From: a virus
Length of the DNA: 34,905 bases
Strand: one strand, 5' to 3'
Virus record (IMG/VR): IMGVR_UViG_3300042353_000155
Coordinates: 1 to 34,905 of that record
Below, one piece after another: positions 12,381-18,110 of the stretch. How positions within the stretch are numbered: position 1 is the first letter of the stretch; each line of letters opens with the position of its first letter. Under the pieces are notes generated by a model. That model made no database searches. It was given only the letters and a program-made list of their open reading frames with translations, and had not been told where the DNA came from. A program made the translations under genes and the position numbers.

Positions 12381-12814
12381 GTGGTTAGGCGGAGATTTTA
12401 GAGAAATGTAGATAGAAGATTGGGATGATGGGAGTAACCATTAAAACTATGCCTCTCTGCCCCACCCGGGACCTCATCGCTAGACACCGTACGCCACGGT
12501 CCGGAACCCCACTCTTGATTCAAAACCCCAGAACCGTTGCACTTTATCACACTATTCTGCACTTTTCCACATGTTTCTAACCTGGCAACCGCACTCGTTG
12601 CCCCTGTACGCTGGGTGGCGGTGAGTCTAGATGCACTTTAGTACGCATTCTTTATGTGTTGTGTCACATAATATAGTCAGTGAGTCCCTATATATGCTAC
12701 TCAACACATATTTGCTGTACAGTGTATATACAGTAAGGCATGGTGTCTCACTAGATTAACCAACTCAATAGTGCTGAACCATATAAGTACTATGTACACT
12801 GGAGGAACACTAAC
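12381..12814. other. Intergenic stretch without a convincing gene
   Basis: About 430 bases with no supported coding frame. A possible stem-loop lies at 12466-12504 (outer CCGG/CCGG, inner ACCGT/ACGGT). The right half (12650-12800) is richer in A/T with TATATA-like runs and could hold the promoter of the next gene, but no clean -35/-10 pair was found. Confidence 0.5.
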
Positions 12815-13054
12815 ATGATTAACAGTCTAGCTCAAATACGTTTTCCAACTCATCAAGTCGTCATCAGTCGCAGTGATGATTACATACACATATTCAAGTA
12901 TACAGACTCAGCATGTGCATATGAAGTATTCACTAGCAGTATAGCGGCAGGTGATTACTTATTAATAGAACCGGACAGTCAGCATTATCGTGTGGTAATA
13001 GAAGGTGATGTTGCTTGGATGCCTATATATTGCAGGCCTTCACCTTTCCTATAA
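12815..13054 (+). CDS. Hypothetical protein (79 aa)
   Basis: Starts MINSLAQIRFPTHQVVISRS with a good SD (GGAGGA, 9 bases before ATG). Predicted beta-rich (DYIHIFKYTDSACAYEVF, DYLLIEPDSQHYRVVIEGDV), no domain known to me. It stands alone between the repeat region and the DnaA-box cluster. Its stop codon falls in a 7-bp AT-rich inverted repeat at 13052-13070. Confidence 0.7.
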   Translation: MINSLAQIRFPTHQVVISRSDDYIHIFKYTDSACAYEVFTSSIAAGDYLLIEPDSQHYRVVIEGDVAWMPIYCRPSPFL

Positions 13055-13070
13055 TACATTAATTGTATTA
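13052..13070 (+). other. AT-rich inverted repeat at gene end
   Basis: TAATACA (13052-13058), five-base loop, TGTATTA (13064-13070). Not followed by a T-run, so not a clear terminator; may instead help unwinding beside the DnaA-box cluster. Confidence 0.5.
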
Positions 13071-13104
13071 AGGCGGTTCAAACCCGTATCAATTGTCATA
13101 TAGA

Positions 13105-13122
13105 GGCGGGACCCAACCCGCC
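13105..13122. other. GC-rich hairpin beside the origin
   Basis: GGCGGG (13105-13110), ACCCAA loop, CCCGCC (13117-13122): perfect 6-bp stem. Followed by two copies of AACTCGTTTA (from about 13125 and 13137), an AT-rich direct repeat next to the first DnaA box. Confidence 0.6.
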
Positions 13123-13124
13123 CA

Positions 13125-13276
13125 AACTCGTTTATCAACTCGTTTAATATTATGTGGATAAGTCTGTGGATAACTTAGTTTAGGGGCAGTGTGAATAACC
13201 TGTGCATAACTTTATCCACAGCCCCTTAATCTCTCGCCCAAAAAGTTATCCACAGCTTATACATCAGTTATCCACA
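13125..13276. other. Candidate replication origin with seven DnaA boxes
   Basis: Five perfect TTATCCACA boxes: on the minus strand at 13153-13161 and 13165-13173, on the plus strand at 13212-13220, 13246-13254 and 13268-13276. Two variants fitting TTATNCACA lie on the minus strand at 13190-13198 and 13201-13209. The first four point one way and the last three the other. An AT-rich direct repeat (AACTCGTTTA twice, then ATATTA) adjoins the left side and could be the unwinding element. The cluster lies where transcription switches from leftward to rightward. Seven boxes in 124 bp cannot be chance; use as an origin is inference. Confidence 0.85.
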
Positions 13277-13313
13277 GCCGAAAACGTGCGCAGCCCCGCC
13301 GTCCATCCCCACT

Positions 13314-13325
13314 ATGTTCGAACAT
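13314..13325. promoter_or_regulatory. 12-bp palindrome at the start of the leftward origin transcript
   Basis: ATGTTCGAACAT is a perfect palindrome covering the predicted first transcribed bases of the minus-strand promoter at 13332-13360. Could be an operator. Confidence 0.5.
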
Positions 13326-13331
13326 GAGTGT

Positions 13332-13360
13332 ATTATAACACGTTTTGGGCACAGTGTCAA
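13332..13360 (-). promoter_or_regulatory. Leftward sigma-70 promoter reading through the DnaA boxes
   Basis: Minus strand: TTGACA (13355-13360), 17-bp spacer, TATAAT (13332-13337), a full consensus match. No gene on this strand lies downstream for about 1 kb; the transcript would first cross the DnaA-box cluster, so it could be a replication primer or activating transcript. Confidence 0.8.
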
Positions 13361-13405
13361 ACGTGTTAGCAAAGACCCTGTTAGCAGTGTGGGTATTTTT
13401 TTGAC

Positions 13406-13434
13406 TTGACGTTTTGGGCATTGTTTGCTATAAT
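13406..13434 (+). promoter_or_regulatory. Sigma-70 promoter of the GIY-YIG gene
   Basis: TTGACG (13406-13411), 17 bp, TATAAT (13429-13434). The predicted start site falls on or beside the ATG at 13440, so the mRNA would be leaderless or nearly so. Confidence 0.85.
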
Positions 13435-13439
13435 ACACT

Positions 13440-13763
13440 ATGATGAAAACAAAACGAACTGCCCGTAAAGACTGCAACTACGTTATCTACGTAGCCGAGC
13501 ACAACGGCTCTGCTTACATTGGACTCACCCGTAAGGGCACTGTAAGCATCGCCAAAGCTGTCAAAGAACGGTGGCGTAAGCATATCAGCAGAGCCCGGCA
13601 CGAGGACAGAGACTGGGAACTGTACAAGTACATCAAATCGGGCAACTGGGACGGATGGACTCATACAGTACTAGACATCGTGCGTGGCCGTGCTGAAGCG
13701 TATGCATACGAGCGTGAGCTTGTAAAGCATATGGAACCCGAGCTGAATGACCAGTACCTTTGA
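13440..13763 (+). CDS. GIY-YIG nuclease-domain protein (107 aa)
   Basis: Single-domain GIY-YIG protein. Seen: YVIYVA (residues 14-19) for the GIY strand, AYIGLT (25-30) for YIG, a conserved-type arginine in RWRKHISRA (44-52), and E91 in AYAYERELVKHM, the expected metal-binding glutamate. No DNA-binding domain follows, unlike I-TevI-type homing enzymes, so specificity is unclear. It could be a free-standing homing nuclease or one acting on host DNA. First gene of the rightward arm. Start at 13440 or 13443; no SD, promoter adjoins the ATG. Confidence 0.8.
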   Translation: MMKTKRTARKDCNYVIYVAEHNGSAYIGLTRKGTVSIAKAVKERWRKHISRARHEDRDWELYKYIKSGNWDGWTHTVLDIVRGRAEAYAYERELVKHMEPELNDQYL

Positions 13764-13770
13764 AGGGTTA

Positions 13771-13799
13771 TTGACACACTCTTCAAATGGTGCTATAAT
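13771..13799 (+). promoter_or_regulatory. Sigma-70 promoter, gene 13829
   Basis: TTGACA (13771-13776), 17 bp, TATAAT (13794-13799). Followed by an ACTTAAACA...AGGAGCGAA leader that recurs at several promoters of this arm. Confidence 0.85.
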
Positions 13800-13828
13800 A
13801 CATACTTAAACAACAAAGGAGCGAAACG

Positions 13829-14116
13829 ATGAAGTTTACACAAGCAACATGGCAAGAGGCAAACGGCACTAGCCTGCAGGGTTACATTAATGCAACTTAC
13901 GCAGACTTGGTAGAGCGTTTTGGTGAGCCCGAATGTGGTGGTGACAAGACTACAGTGGAGTGGGTGCTGAAGTTTGCGGACGGCACTGTGGCCACTATCT
14001 ATGATTGGAAACTTGACGAGACGCCCACTGACATGTATAATTGGCACATCGGCGGTAAAAACAACACTGCTGTCACTCGCGTTACATCCACATTCAAGCA
14101 AGGAGCAACTGTATGA
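13829..14116 (+). CDS. Conserved hypothetical phage protein (95 aa)
   Basis: Contains TSLQGYINATYADLVERFGE and VEWVLKFADGTVATIYDWK, a pattern I recall from proteins common in cyanophages and other aquatic phages (TSLQGYxxATYxxLVxxFGxP). Function unknown. SD GGAGCGAA. ATGA overlap with the next gene, so the two form a pair under one promoter. Confidence 0.8.
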   Translation: MKFTQATWQEANGTSLQGYINATYADLVERFGEPECGGDKTTVEWVLKFADGTVATIYDWKLDETPTDMYNWHIGGKNNTAVTRVTSTFKQGATV

Positions 14117-14394
14117 AACAGAATTACACCATGTACTGCTACAAGAAGGACCGCCGTTGCAAGACTGGCGAGAGACTGTTCTCCACCACAGTGTGGCAGG
14201 ACCGCACACTGGAGGGATTGGAGCGGGAGATGCGTGACATGTCACGTGACCTATATCCGGGCACTGACTGGCGGTTTGAGTTCGTTCCCACAATGAAGAC
14301 TGTGAAGAACTTGATGAGTGGCAAAGACATTCAAATCCCACACGACACACCTCGCTCGTGCGATCCGTCAAGCGAACTCTACTGGAGCATGTGA
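14113..14394 (+). CDS. Hypothetical protein (93 aa)
   Basis: MKQNYTMYCYKKDRRCKTGE start, centre VWQDRTLEGLEREMRDMSRD, C-terminal PHDTPRSCDPSSELYWSM. Basic N-terminus with several Cys. Start overlaps upstream TGA (ATGA) behind AAGGAG. Function unknown. Confidence 0.75.
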   Translation: MKQNYTMYCYKKDRRCKTGERLFSTTVWQDRTLEGLEREMRDMSRDLYPGTDWRFEFVPTMKTVKNLMSGKDIQIPHDTPRSCDPSSELYWSM

Positions 14395-14558
14395 TGAAGA
14401 ACGAGATTGAACGCTTGAACTTTGTCATTTGGGCAAAGACTCGTTTCCCGGGCTTTACCACCAATCATGTACAGTATACCAAGGCCAATCGGGCATGGCG
14501 GGCTGTGGCACGTAAAGACCCTATGGTTGACAAGGTTATTAGATCCTGCTATAATTAA
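14394..14558 (+). CDS. Hypothetical protein (54 aa)
   Basis: MKNEIERLNFVIWAKTRFPG start, basic C-terminus ending VDKVIRSCYN. Start 14394 overlaps the upstream TGA (TGATG); an earlier in-frame ATG at 14358 lies inside that gene. Its last ten codons contain the complete next promoter (V-D-K = GTT GAC AAG holds the -35). Confidence 0.7.
   Translation: MKNEIERLNFVIWAKTRFPGFTTNHVQYTKANRAWRAVARKDPMVDKVIRSCYN
14527..14555 (+). promoter_or_regulatory. Sigma-70 promoter inside gene 14394-14558
   Basis: TTGACA (14527-14532), 17 bp, TATAAT (14550-14555), all within the coding end of the previous gene. Confidence 0.85.
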
Positions 14559-14589
14559 GGCTACAGTAAACAACTAAGGAGCGAAACTT

Positions 14590-14790
14590 ATGCGTACACA
14601 GACAACCCGACTGCTAGAGATGATGGACGAAGGTCTTATCTCAGCCCAAGCCATTGCTGAGATGGCTCTGGCCTACATGAGCGAAGACGATGTGGCAGAC
14701 ATGATGAGGGCCAATGACATCCTGGAGGAAGAGGATGATGGGCAACCCAGCGAATCCCAGGAGTGGGAATCGTTTGACGCAGACTGCTAA
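14590..14790 (+). CDS. Small acidic protein (66 aa)
   Basis: MRTQTTRLLEMMDEGLISAQ start, then AIAEMALAYMSEDDVADMMR and a very acidic tail (LEEEDDGQPSESQEWESFDA). Highly negative overall, which is typical of DNA-mimic or host-enzyme inhibitor proteins, but no family is recognised. SD AGGAGCGAA. Confidence 0.8.
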   Translation: MRTQTTRLLEMMDEGLISAQAIAEMALAYMSEDDVADMMRANDILEEEDDGQPSESQEWESFDADC

Positions 14791-14800
14791 GGAGCACACT

Positions 14801-15175
14801 ATGACACGCTATTACGACGAACTGGCCGTTTACGAACGCAACGGATTTGATATCATTGTGGACAAATCATATGAAGACCTGGATCCCAAAGACTGTTTTG
14901 ATGACGACTGCTTCAACATCAAAGAAATGTATTCCGACATCGAGTGCGGGAACCTTGACTGGTTCATGCTCCGTGTCCGAGTTATGGTTGAGAACATCGA
15001 ACTCAGCTCGGAGTTCTTGGGCGGATGCTTATACAAAGACGCCCGCGAAGTCCTTACAGACGGCACGGCAGAAGACCTCATCGACATGGCTCTGACTGAA
15101 GCCAAGAAGGATGTCTACAGGCTGTACAAGAAGTTCCAGGACATCAGCTGGGAACTTGACGCACAATCGGTTTGA
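14801..15175 (+). CDS. Hypothetical acidic protein (124 aa)
   Basis: MTRYYDELAVYERNGFDIIV start, acidic centre (YEDLDPKDCFDDDCF), then a helical half with REVLTDGTAEDLIDMALTEA. Start 14801 has AAGGAGCACACT upstream; an earlier in-frame ATG overlaps the previous gene. The last codons (ELDAQSV) hold the -35 and spacer of the next promoter. Function unknown. Confidence 0.75.
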   Translation: MTRYYDELAVYERNGFDIIVDKSYEDLDPKDCFDDDCFNIKEMYSDIECGNLDWFMLRVRVMVENIELSSEFLGGCLYKDAREVLTDGTAEDLIDMALTEAKKDVYRLYKKFQDISWELDAQSV

Positions 15176-15184
15176 TGCTATAAT
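15156..15184 (+). promoter_or_regulatory. Sigma-70 promoter, gene 15213
   Basis: TTGACG (15156-15161) inside the previous gene, 17 bp, TATAAT (15179-15184). Leader contains ACTTAAACA and AGGAGCGAA. Confidence 0.85.
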
Positions 15185-15212
15185 AAACACTTAAACACAC
15201 ACAGGAGCGAAG

Positions 15213-15548
15213 ATGCTAACCATTCAACAAGTGAATTCAGCTATCATGTTGCAGACATGGACCAATGAGCAACTGACCAGCATGATTGATGCAGTCAAGT
15301 GGAATCGGGCTACATTGGCCAAGATCACCAAACGTAGCCTCAGCATTGGTGACAACGTGAACTTCACATCCAGCAAGACTGGTGTGAATGTAACGGGTGT
15401 AGTGACTAAGATTGCCATCAAGTATGTCACGGTGAAGACTGTGCAGGGCTTGTGGAGAGTGCCAGCCAACATGCTGGAGAAGGTTGAAGAGGAGTGGACT
15501 CCGGACAATGCAGACTTCAACGACAGAGGTTCACGTCATCACTATTGA
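15213..15548 (+). CDS. Conserved hypothetical phage protein, KOW/SH3-like (111 aa)
   Basis: Helical start (TNEQLTSMIDAVKWNRATLA) then a small beta-barrel-like part (SIGDNVNFTSSKTGVNVTGV, VVTKIAIKYVTVKTVQGLWR). I recall similar phage hypothetical proteins with IGDxVxFTSSKTGxxVxG. Might contact nucleic acid; unproven. The stop codon adjoins the TTGACA of the next promoter. Confidence 0.75.
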   Translation: MLTIQQVNSAIMLQTWTNEQLTSMIDAVKWNRATLAKITKRSLSIGDNVNFTSSKTGVNVTGVVTKIAIKYVTVKTVQGLWRVPANMLEKVEEEWTPDNADFNDRGSRHHY

Positions 15549-15577
15549 TTGACAAGGATAGGTTCATGTGCTATAAT
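15549..15577 (+). promoter_or_regulatory. Consensus promoter of a non-coding transcript
   Basis: TTGACA (15549-15554), exactly 17 bp, TATAAT (15572-15577). It drives a stretch with no usable ORF up to tRNA-Asp. Confidence 0.88.
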
Positions 15578-15589
15578 AAGCACATGAAC
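15562..15589. promoter_or_regulatory. 11-bp perfect inverted repeat over the -10 box (operator-like)
   Basis: GTTCATGTGCT (15562-15572) and AGCACATGAAC (15579-15589) around ATAATA. The dyad is centred on the TATAAT, so a dimeric repressor here would block the promoter; or the DNA could extrude a cruciform. Confidence 0.75.
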
Positions 15590-15809
15590 AGTTAGATAAG
15601 AGTTAAAGGTTACCCACACCGTTAGGCACTGTAAGACGCGAGCACAGAGGGCACTCTACGCAATCTTACAGTGTATGAAATAGGAGCAAAAGCTCTGGAG
15701 ATGCGGCGGAGCATGTGGGAAGTAATGACCGTCAAGGCCCGTGAGAGATGCGCTTACAGGTAGACATAGATTGACAATGGTTCCTTTAGTTCTTTTCTAA
15801 CTGAGATTT
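15584..15809 (+). ncRNA. Candidate structured RNA leading into tRNA-Asp
   Basis: No SD-linked ORF is found. Nested complementarity: outer stem CCCACA (15613-15618) with TGTGGG (15714-15719), extendable by GGT/ACC pairs outside; inside it a 10-bp perfect stem CACTGTAAGA (15627-15636) with TCTTACAGTG (15664-15673), itself enclosing GCG/CGC and AGAG/CTCT pairings; then a tetraloop hairpin GAGC-AAAA-GCTC (15684-15695). This gives a junction with two arms. The 3' limit is unknown; the RNA may be the 5' part of a tRNA-Asp precursor. It does not look like tmRNA, and RNase P RNA could not be confirmed. Confidence 0.6.
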
Positions 15810-15884
15810 GCCGAGGTAGTCCTCTGGGAGGGCAACGGATTGTCTATCCGACCTAGGCGGGTTCGATCCCCGTCCTCGGCGCCA
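15810..15884 (+). tRNA. tRNA-Asp (GTC)
   Basis: Complete 75-nt cloverleaf: acceptor GCCGAGG/CCTCGGC, D-stem GTCC/GGGC, anticodon loop TTGTCTA with GTC at 34-36, T-loop TTCGATC, discriminator G73 (an Asp identity base) and encoded CCA. Oddities: A27-A43 mismatch at the top of the anticodon stem and T instead of a purine at position 37. Confidence 0.88.
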
Positions 15885-15901
15885 TTCAAGGCATTCAGGT
15901 A

Positions 15902-15978
15902 GTCCCTGATGTAAGCCCAATCCATGAACTGTTGTTTTTTCACAACACCCAAAAAAAGACCTGGTTGACATCAGGGTC
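15902..15978 (+). other. Inverted repeat after tRNA-Asp
   Basis: CCCTGATGT (from about 15904) and ACATCAGGG (about 15968-15976) can pair over a 55-base loop that itself holds a TGTTGT/ACAACA hairpin and an A7 run. It may end the upstream RNA or start processing. Confidence 0.5.
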
Positions 15979-15991
15979 TTTGCACAAGCTG

Positions 15992-16020
15992 TTGACGTTT
16001 TGGTGGAAGTACGCTATAAT
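15992..16020 (+). promoter_or_regulatory. Sigma-70 promoter, gene 16050
   Basis: TTGACG (15992-15997), 17 bp, TATAAT (16015-16020). Confidence 0.85.
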
Positions 16021-16049
16021 ACATGCATACACACTAAAAAGGACACACA

Positions 16050-16304
16050 ATGCTTACACAATGCATAGCAAAAGCAAAATTAGTTTTTAACAAAAAACTC
16101 AAAACTTATAAACTTGTTGTAGCGTTTAACGCACACAAAACAATCAAGCCAAACGGGGACGTAAAATACAGCTTCCCTACGCAAGCAAAATGCAATTATG
16201 TAAGCGGAGATTTGCTTGCAGACAATTTGCAAAACGAGCTTGCAACTGTACTGCCTACAGTTTATGCAACATTACGCACAAACAGCGTAGAGTTTGTAGA
16301 TTAA
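16050..16304 (+). CDS. Hypothetical basic protein (84 aa)
   Basis: MLTQCIAKAKLVFNKKLKTY start, lysine-rich, with VVAFNAHKTIKPNGDVKYSF. No recognised domain. Base and codon use differ from the genes before it (many GCA, AAA, TTT; repeated TGCAA words), the start of a distinct block reaching about 17283. Preceded by AAAAAGGAC as SD. Confidence 0.7.
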   Translation: MLTQCIAKAKLVFNKKLKTYKLVVAFNAHKTIKPNGDVKYSFPTQAKCNYVSGDLLADNLQNELATVLPTVYATLRTNSVEFVD

Positions 16305-16350
16305 TACTAAAGTTAATGACCTTACCAGCTGTAGGGTTATTACAGCGCAT

Positions 16351-16379
16351 TTGACATTTTAGCCAAAATGCGCTATAAT
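16351..16379 (+). promoter_or_regulatory. Sigma-70 promoter, gene 16410
   Basis: TTGACA (16351-16356), 17 bp, TATAAT (16374-16379). The spacer holds CATTTT-AGCC-AAAATG, a perfect 6-bp inverted repeat. Confidence 0.85.
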
Positions 16380-16409
16380 AACAACTTAGCAACAAAGAAA
16401 GTAACAAAA

Positions 16410-16646
16410 ATGGGAATTTACGCAAGCACAGTTAACGCATATGCAGAATCTGCCGCTCGTGCGCAAGTGTACACTATGCAAAACAAATTGCAAAGCTACG
16501 GACAAACAGCACAGCAACTAAATGTTAGCAGTGCAAAGTTCCGCAGGGACATCGAAACTAAAAAAGCAAAGTTTATTGCAAAAATGCAAAAAGACAAAAT
16601 TGCAAAAATGCAAGCAGAGATTGCACACTTGCAAGCAACAGTTTAA
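16410..16646 (+). CDS. Coiled-coil hypothetical protein (78 aa)
   Basis: MGIYASTVNAYAESAARAQV start; the C-terminal half (KKAKFIAKMQKDKIAKMQAE) is a strongly predicted helix with heptad pattern and alternating K/E. An upstream in-frame ATG at 16368 overlaps the -10 box and cannot be transcribed. Part of the distinct-composition block. Function unknown. Confidence 0.75.
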   Translation: MGIYASTVNAYAESAARAQVYTMQNKLQSYGQTAQQLNVSSAKFRRDIETKKAKFIAKMQKDKIAKMQAEIAHLQATV

Positions 16647-16663
16647 TTTTTAAGGAGCAAAAC

Positions 16664-17053
16664 ATGTTAGAAAACACTTTTACATTGCACACAAACGGAC
16701 GCGGCTATTGGTCGCGCAAAGCAACTGCTGTAACTGTTGAGGCGCTAGACTTGCAGTACATTACAAACGACAAGGACTTTGGCGAGCTGTGCATACACTT
16801 TAACACAAACGATTGGGACACAAAAACAGACGGGCTTATATACACAGACAAAAAGTTTATGTCGGAACTGCGCACATACTTGCAAACTGTGGGCTTTACG
16901 CAAGCGGAAGCCGACGACGTTAGCTACAGCGAGCAGGGGATGCAAAGCGACAATTATGTTAGCTGTGACGTAGGGGCTGTGTTTATAGCGGGCTTAGAGC
17001 GTTTAGAGCCGGAGCATGTGCAAGCTGTGTATAAGGAGTGCGAGGATGTTTAA
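16664..17053 (+). CDS. Hypothetical acidic protein (129 aa)
   Basis: MLENTFTLHTNGRGYWSRKA start, then LDLQYITNDKDFGELCIHFN and a C-terminal VFIAGLERLEPEHVQAVYKE. SD AAGGAG. Stop overlaps the next gene by 8 nt. Mixed alpha/beta, no domain recognised. In the distinct-composition block. Confidence 0.75.
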   Translation: MLENTFTLHTNGRGYWSRKATAVTVEALDLQYITNDKDFGELCIHFNTNDWDTKTDGLIYTDKKFMSELRTYLQTVGFTQAEADDVSYSEQGMQSDNYVSCDVGAVFIAGLERLEPEHVQAVYKECEDV

Positions 17054-17291
17054 CGTAACATGCAAGCAACTAGACGACACACTACAATGGACGGGTGCTG
17101 TTGCAATTATTGCGGGCCATGTGCTTAACGCTGTAGGGCCTAGCATGTACCCCTACAACATTGCAGTATTTGCTGTGGGCACGGTTGCGTTTTTGGCATG
17201 GGCCGTGCGTGTGCGCAACATGCCGCAAGCTGTTGTCAACCTCGTAGCATTAGCCATAGGGCTAGTAGGGTTATACAACGCTGTTGGTTGA
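17046..17291 (+). CDS. Membrane protein with about three helices (81 aa)
   Basis: Hydrophobic segments near residues 13-26 (AVAIIAGHVLNAVG), 32-50 (YNIAVFAVGTVAFLAWAVRV) and 56-78 (VVNLVALAIGLVGLYNAVG). Start 17046 is chosen because GAGG lies just before and the ATG sits in the end of the previous gene. The layout resembles small phage membrane proteins; not assigned. Its stop TGA is the middle of the TTGACG box of the next promoter. Confidence 0.75.
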   Translation: MFNVTCKQLDDTLQWTGAVAIIAGHVLNAVGPSMYPYNIAVFAVGTVAFLAWAVRVRNMPQAVVNLVALAIGLVGLYNAVG

Positions 17292-17316
17292 CGTTTTGGC
17301 TAAAGTGCGTTATAAT
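17288..17316 (+). promoter_or_regulatory. Sigma-70 promoter, gene 17344
   Basis: TTGACG (17288-17293) contains the upstream stop codon; 17 bp; TATAAT (17311-17316). Confidence 0.85.
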
Positions 17317-17343
17317 ACACACATAGCAACAAAGGAGCACACA

Positions 17344-17499
17344 ATGAGAGACGCAATACTTGCAAAGCTAGCGGAAGTAGAAGAGATGCTGTTAGAGGCA
17401 ACGCTGGACGGCGAGCAACTGGCAGAGATGGCAGTGTTTGAAGAAGTGACTGGGGCGTTGAACACGCTGACAGAAGCGGTTGACTACTACGTGGATTGA
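17344..17499 (+). CDS. Small acidic helical protein (51 aa)
   Basis: MRDAILAKLAEVEEMLLEAT start, ends TEAVDYYVD. I recall short phage proteins of this MRDAILAKLAEVEE type. The end (A-V-D = GCG GTT GAC) supplies the next -35 box. Upstream ATG at 17284 precedes the promoter and is rejected. Function unknown. Confidence 0.8.
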   Translation: MRDAILAKLAEVEEMLLEATLDGEQLAEMAVFEEVTGALNTLTEAVDYYVD

Positions 17500-17508
17500 C
17501 TGTATAAT
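17480..17508 (+). promoter_or_regulatory. Sigma-70 promoter, gene 17541
   Basis: TTGACT (17480-17485) inside the previous gene, 17 bp, TATAAT (17503-17508). Leader has ACTTAAACA and AGGAGCGAA. Confidence 0.82.
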
Positions 17509-17540
17509 TAACACTTAAACAAACATTAGGAGCGAACCAA

Positions 17541-17813
17541 ATGGACAAATACGAAATTGTAGATATGTTTGAGCAAAACTTTATGACCCGCAGTGAAGGC
17601 GAGACCGGCGTAAAGAACTTGGAAAACGTGTGCGAGATCCTGGGCTACGGCACGGGCTTTATGCGTAACCGTGCTATTGAGGAGTTCCTCACAGACAATC
17701 CGGGTGCTGTAGAAGCCCTGTTCCAGTTTATTACAGAGTGGGCCGTACGCAACTCCGACTGGCAAGCTGGCATGGAAGATGCTCTTGCTGAAGAGGGGTT
17801 GGTTGACGAGTAA
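17541..17813 (+). CDS. Hypothetical acidic protein (90 aa)
   Basis: MDKYEIVDMFEQNFMTRSEG start, centre NVCEILGYGTGFMRNRAIEE, acidic end MEDALAEEGLVDE. The last V-D (GTT GAC) is the -35 box of the next promoter. Function unknown; helical by pattern. Confidence 0.8.
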   Translation: MDKYEIVDMFEQNFMTRSEGETGVKNLENVCEILGYGTGFMRNRAIEEFLTDNPGAVEALFQFITEWAVRNSDWQAGMEDALAEEGLVDE

Positions 17814-17831
17814 GCCAAAAGCTGTTATAAT
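17803..17831 (+). promoter_or_regulatory. Sigma-70 promoter, gene 17862
   Basis: TTGACG (17803-17808) codes V-D at the end of the previous gene; 17 bp; TATAAT (17826-17831). Confidence 0.85.
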
Positions 17832-17861
17832 ACACACATCAACAACACATTGGAGCGAACA

Positions 17862-18101
17862 ATGAAAGTATCACAACTCATCGAAGCATTGCAAAGCATG
17901 GACCCAACACTGGACGTTCACTTTAGCTACTGCTATGGCGACCACTGGCGCACAGAGGTGGCCCCTGCTGTGTCACACATTGACATGGGCATAGTGGGTT
18001 ACAGCGAGTACCACCGTATGGACAAAGTCATCGAAGTTGATTATGACGACGAGGACAGCGCCGACGAGTGCAAGGGCAAACCCGTAGTTCTTATTGCTTA
18101 A
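17862..18101 (+). CDS. Hypothetical acidic protein (79 aa)
   Basis: MKVSQLIEALQSMDPTLDVH start, typical of a short widespread phage/bacterial type (KVSxLIExLQxxDPxxxV), followed by an acidic tail VIEVDYDDEDSADECKGK. Start 17862 follows GGAGCGAACA; ATG at 17850 lacks an SD. Function unknown. Confidence 0.8.
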   Translation: MKVSQLIEALQSMDPTLDVHFSYCYGDHWRTEVAPAVSHIDMGIVGYSEYHRMDKVIEVDYDDEDSADECKGKPVVLIA

Positions 18102-18110
18102 GGAGCAGAC

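Noticed and set aside
12400-12600. A possible tRNA-like fold around 12466-12530
   Set aside because: Stems CCGG/CCGG and ACCGT/ACGGT do not combine into a cloverleaf and there is no T-loop (TTCGANC) in position.
13793-14464. A 223-codon reading on the minus strand
   Set aside because: It is antisense to three SD-preceded, overlapping plus-strand genes and has Cys/Ser-rich composition typical of a shadow frame.
15775-15804. TTGACA at about 15771 as a separate promoter for tRNA-Asp
   Set aside because: The hexamer 17 bp downstream (TTTCTA) is a poor -10 box compared with the strict TATAAT used elsewhere.
15584-15809. tmRNA or RNase P RNA as identity of the structured RNA
   Set aside because: No tRNA-like ends pairing with a resume frame were found for tmRNA, and the universal RNase P core words could not be recognised; left as unknown.
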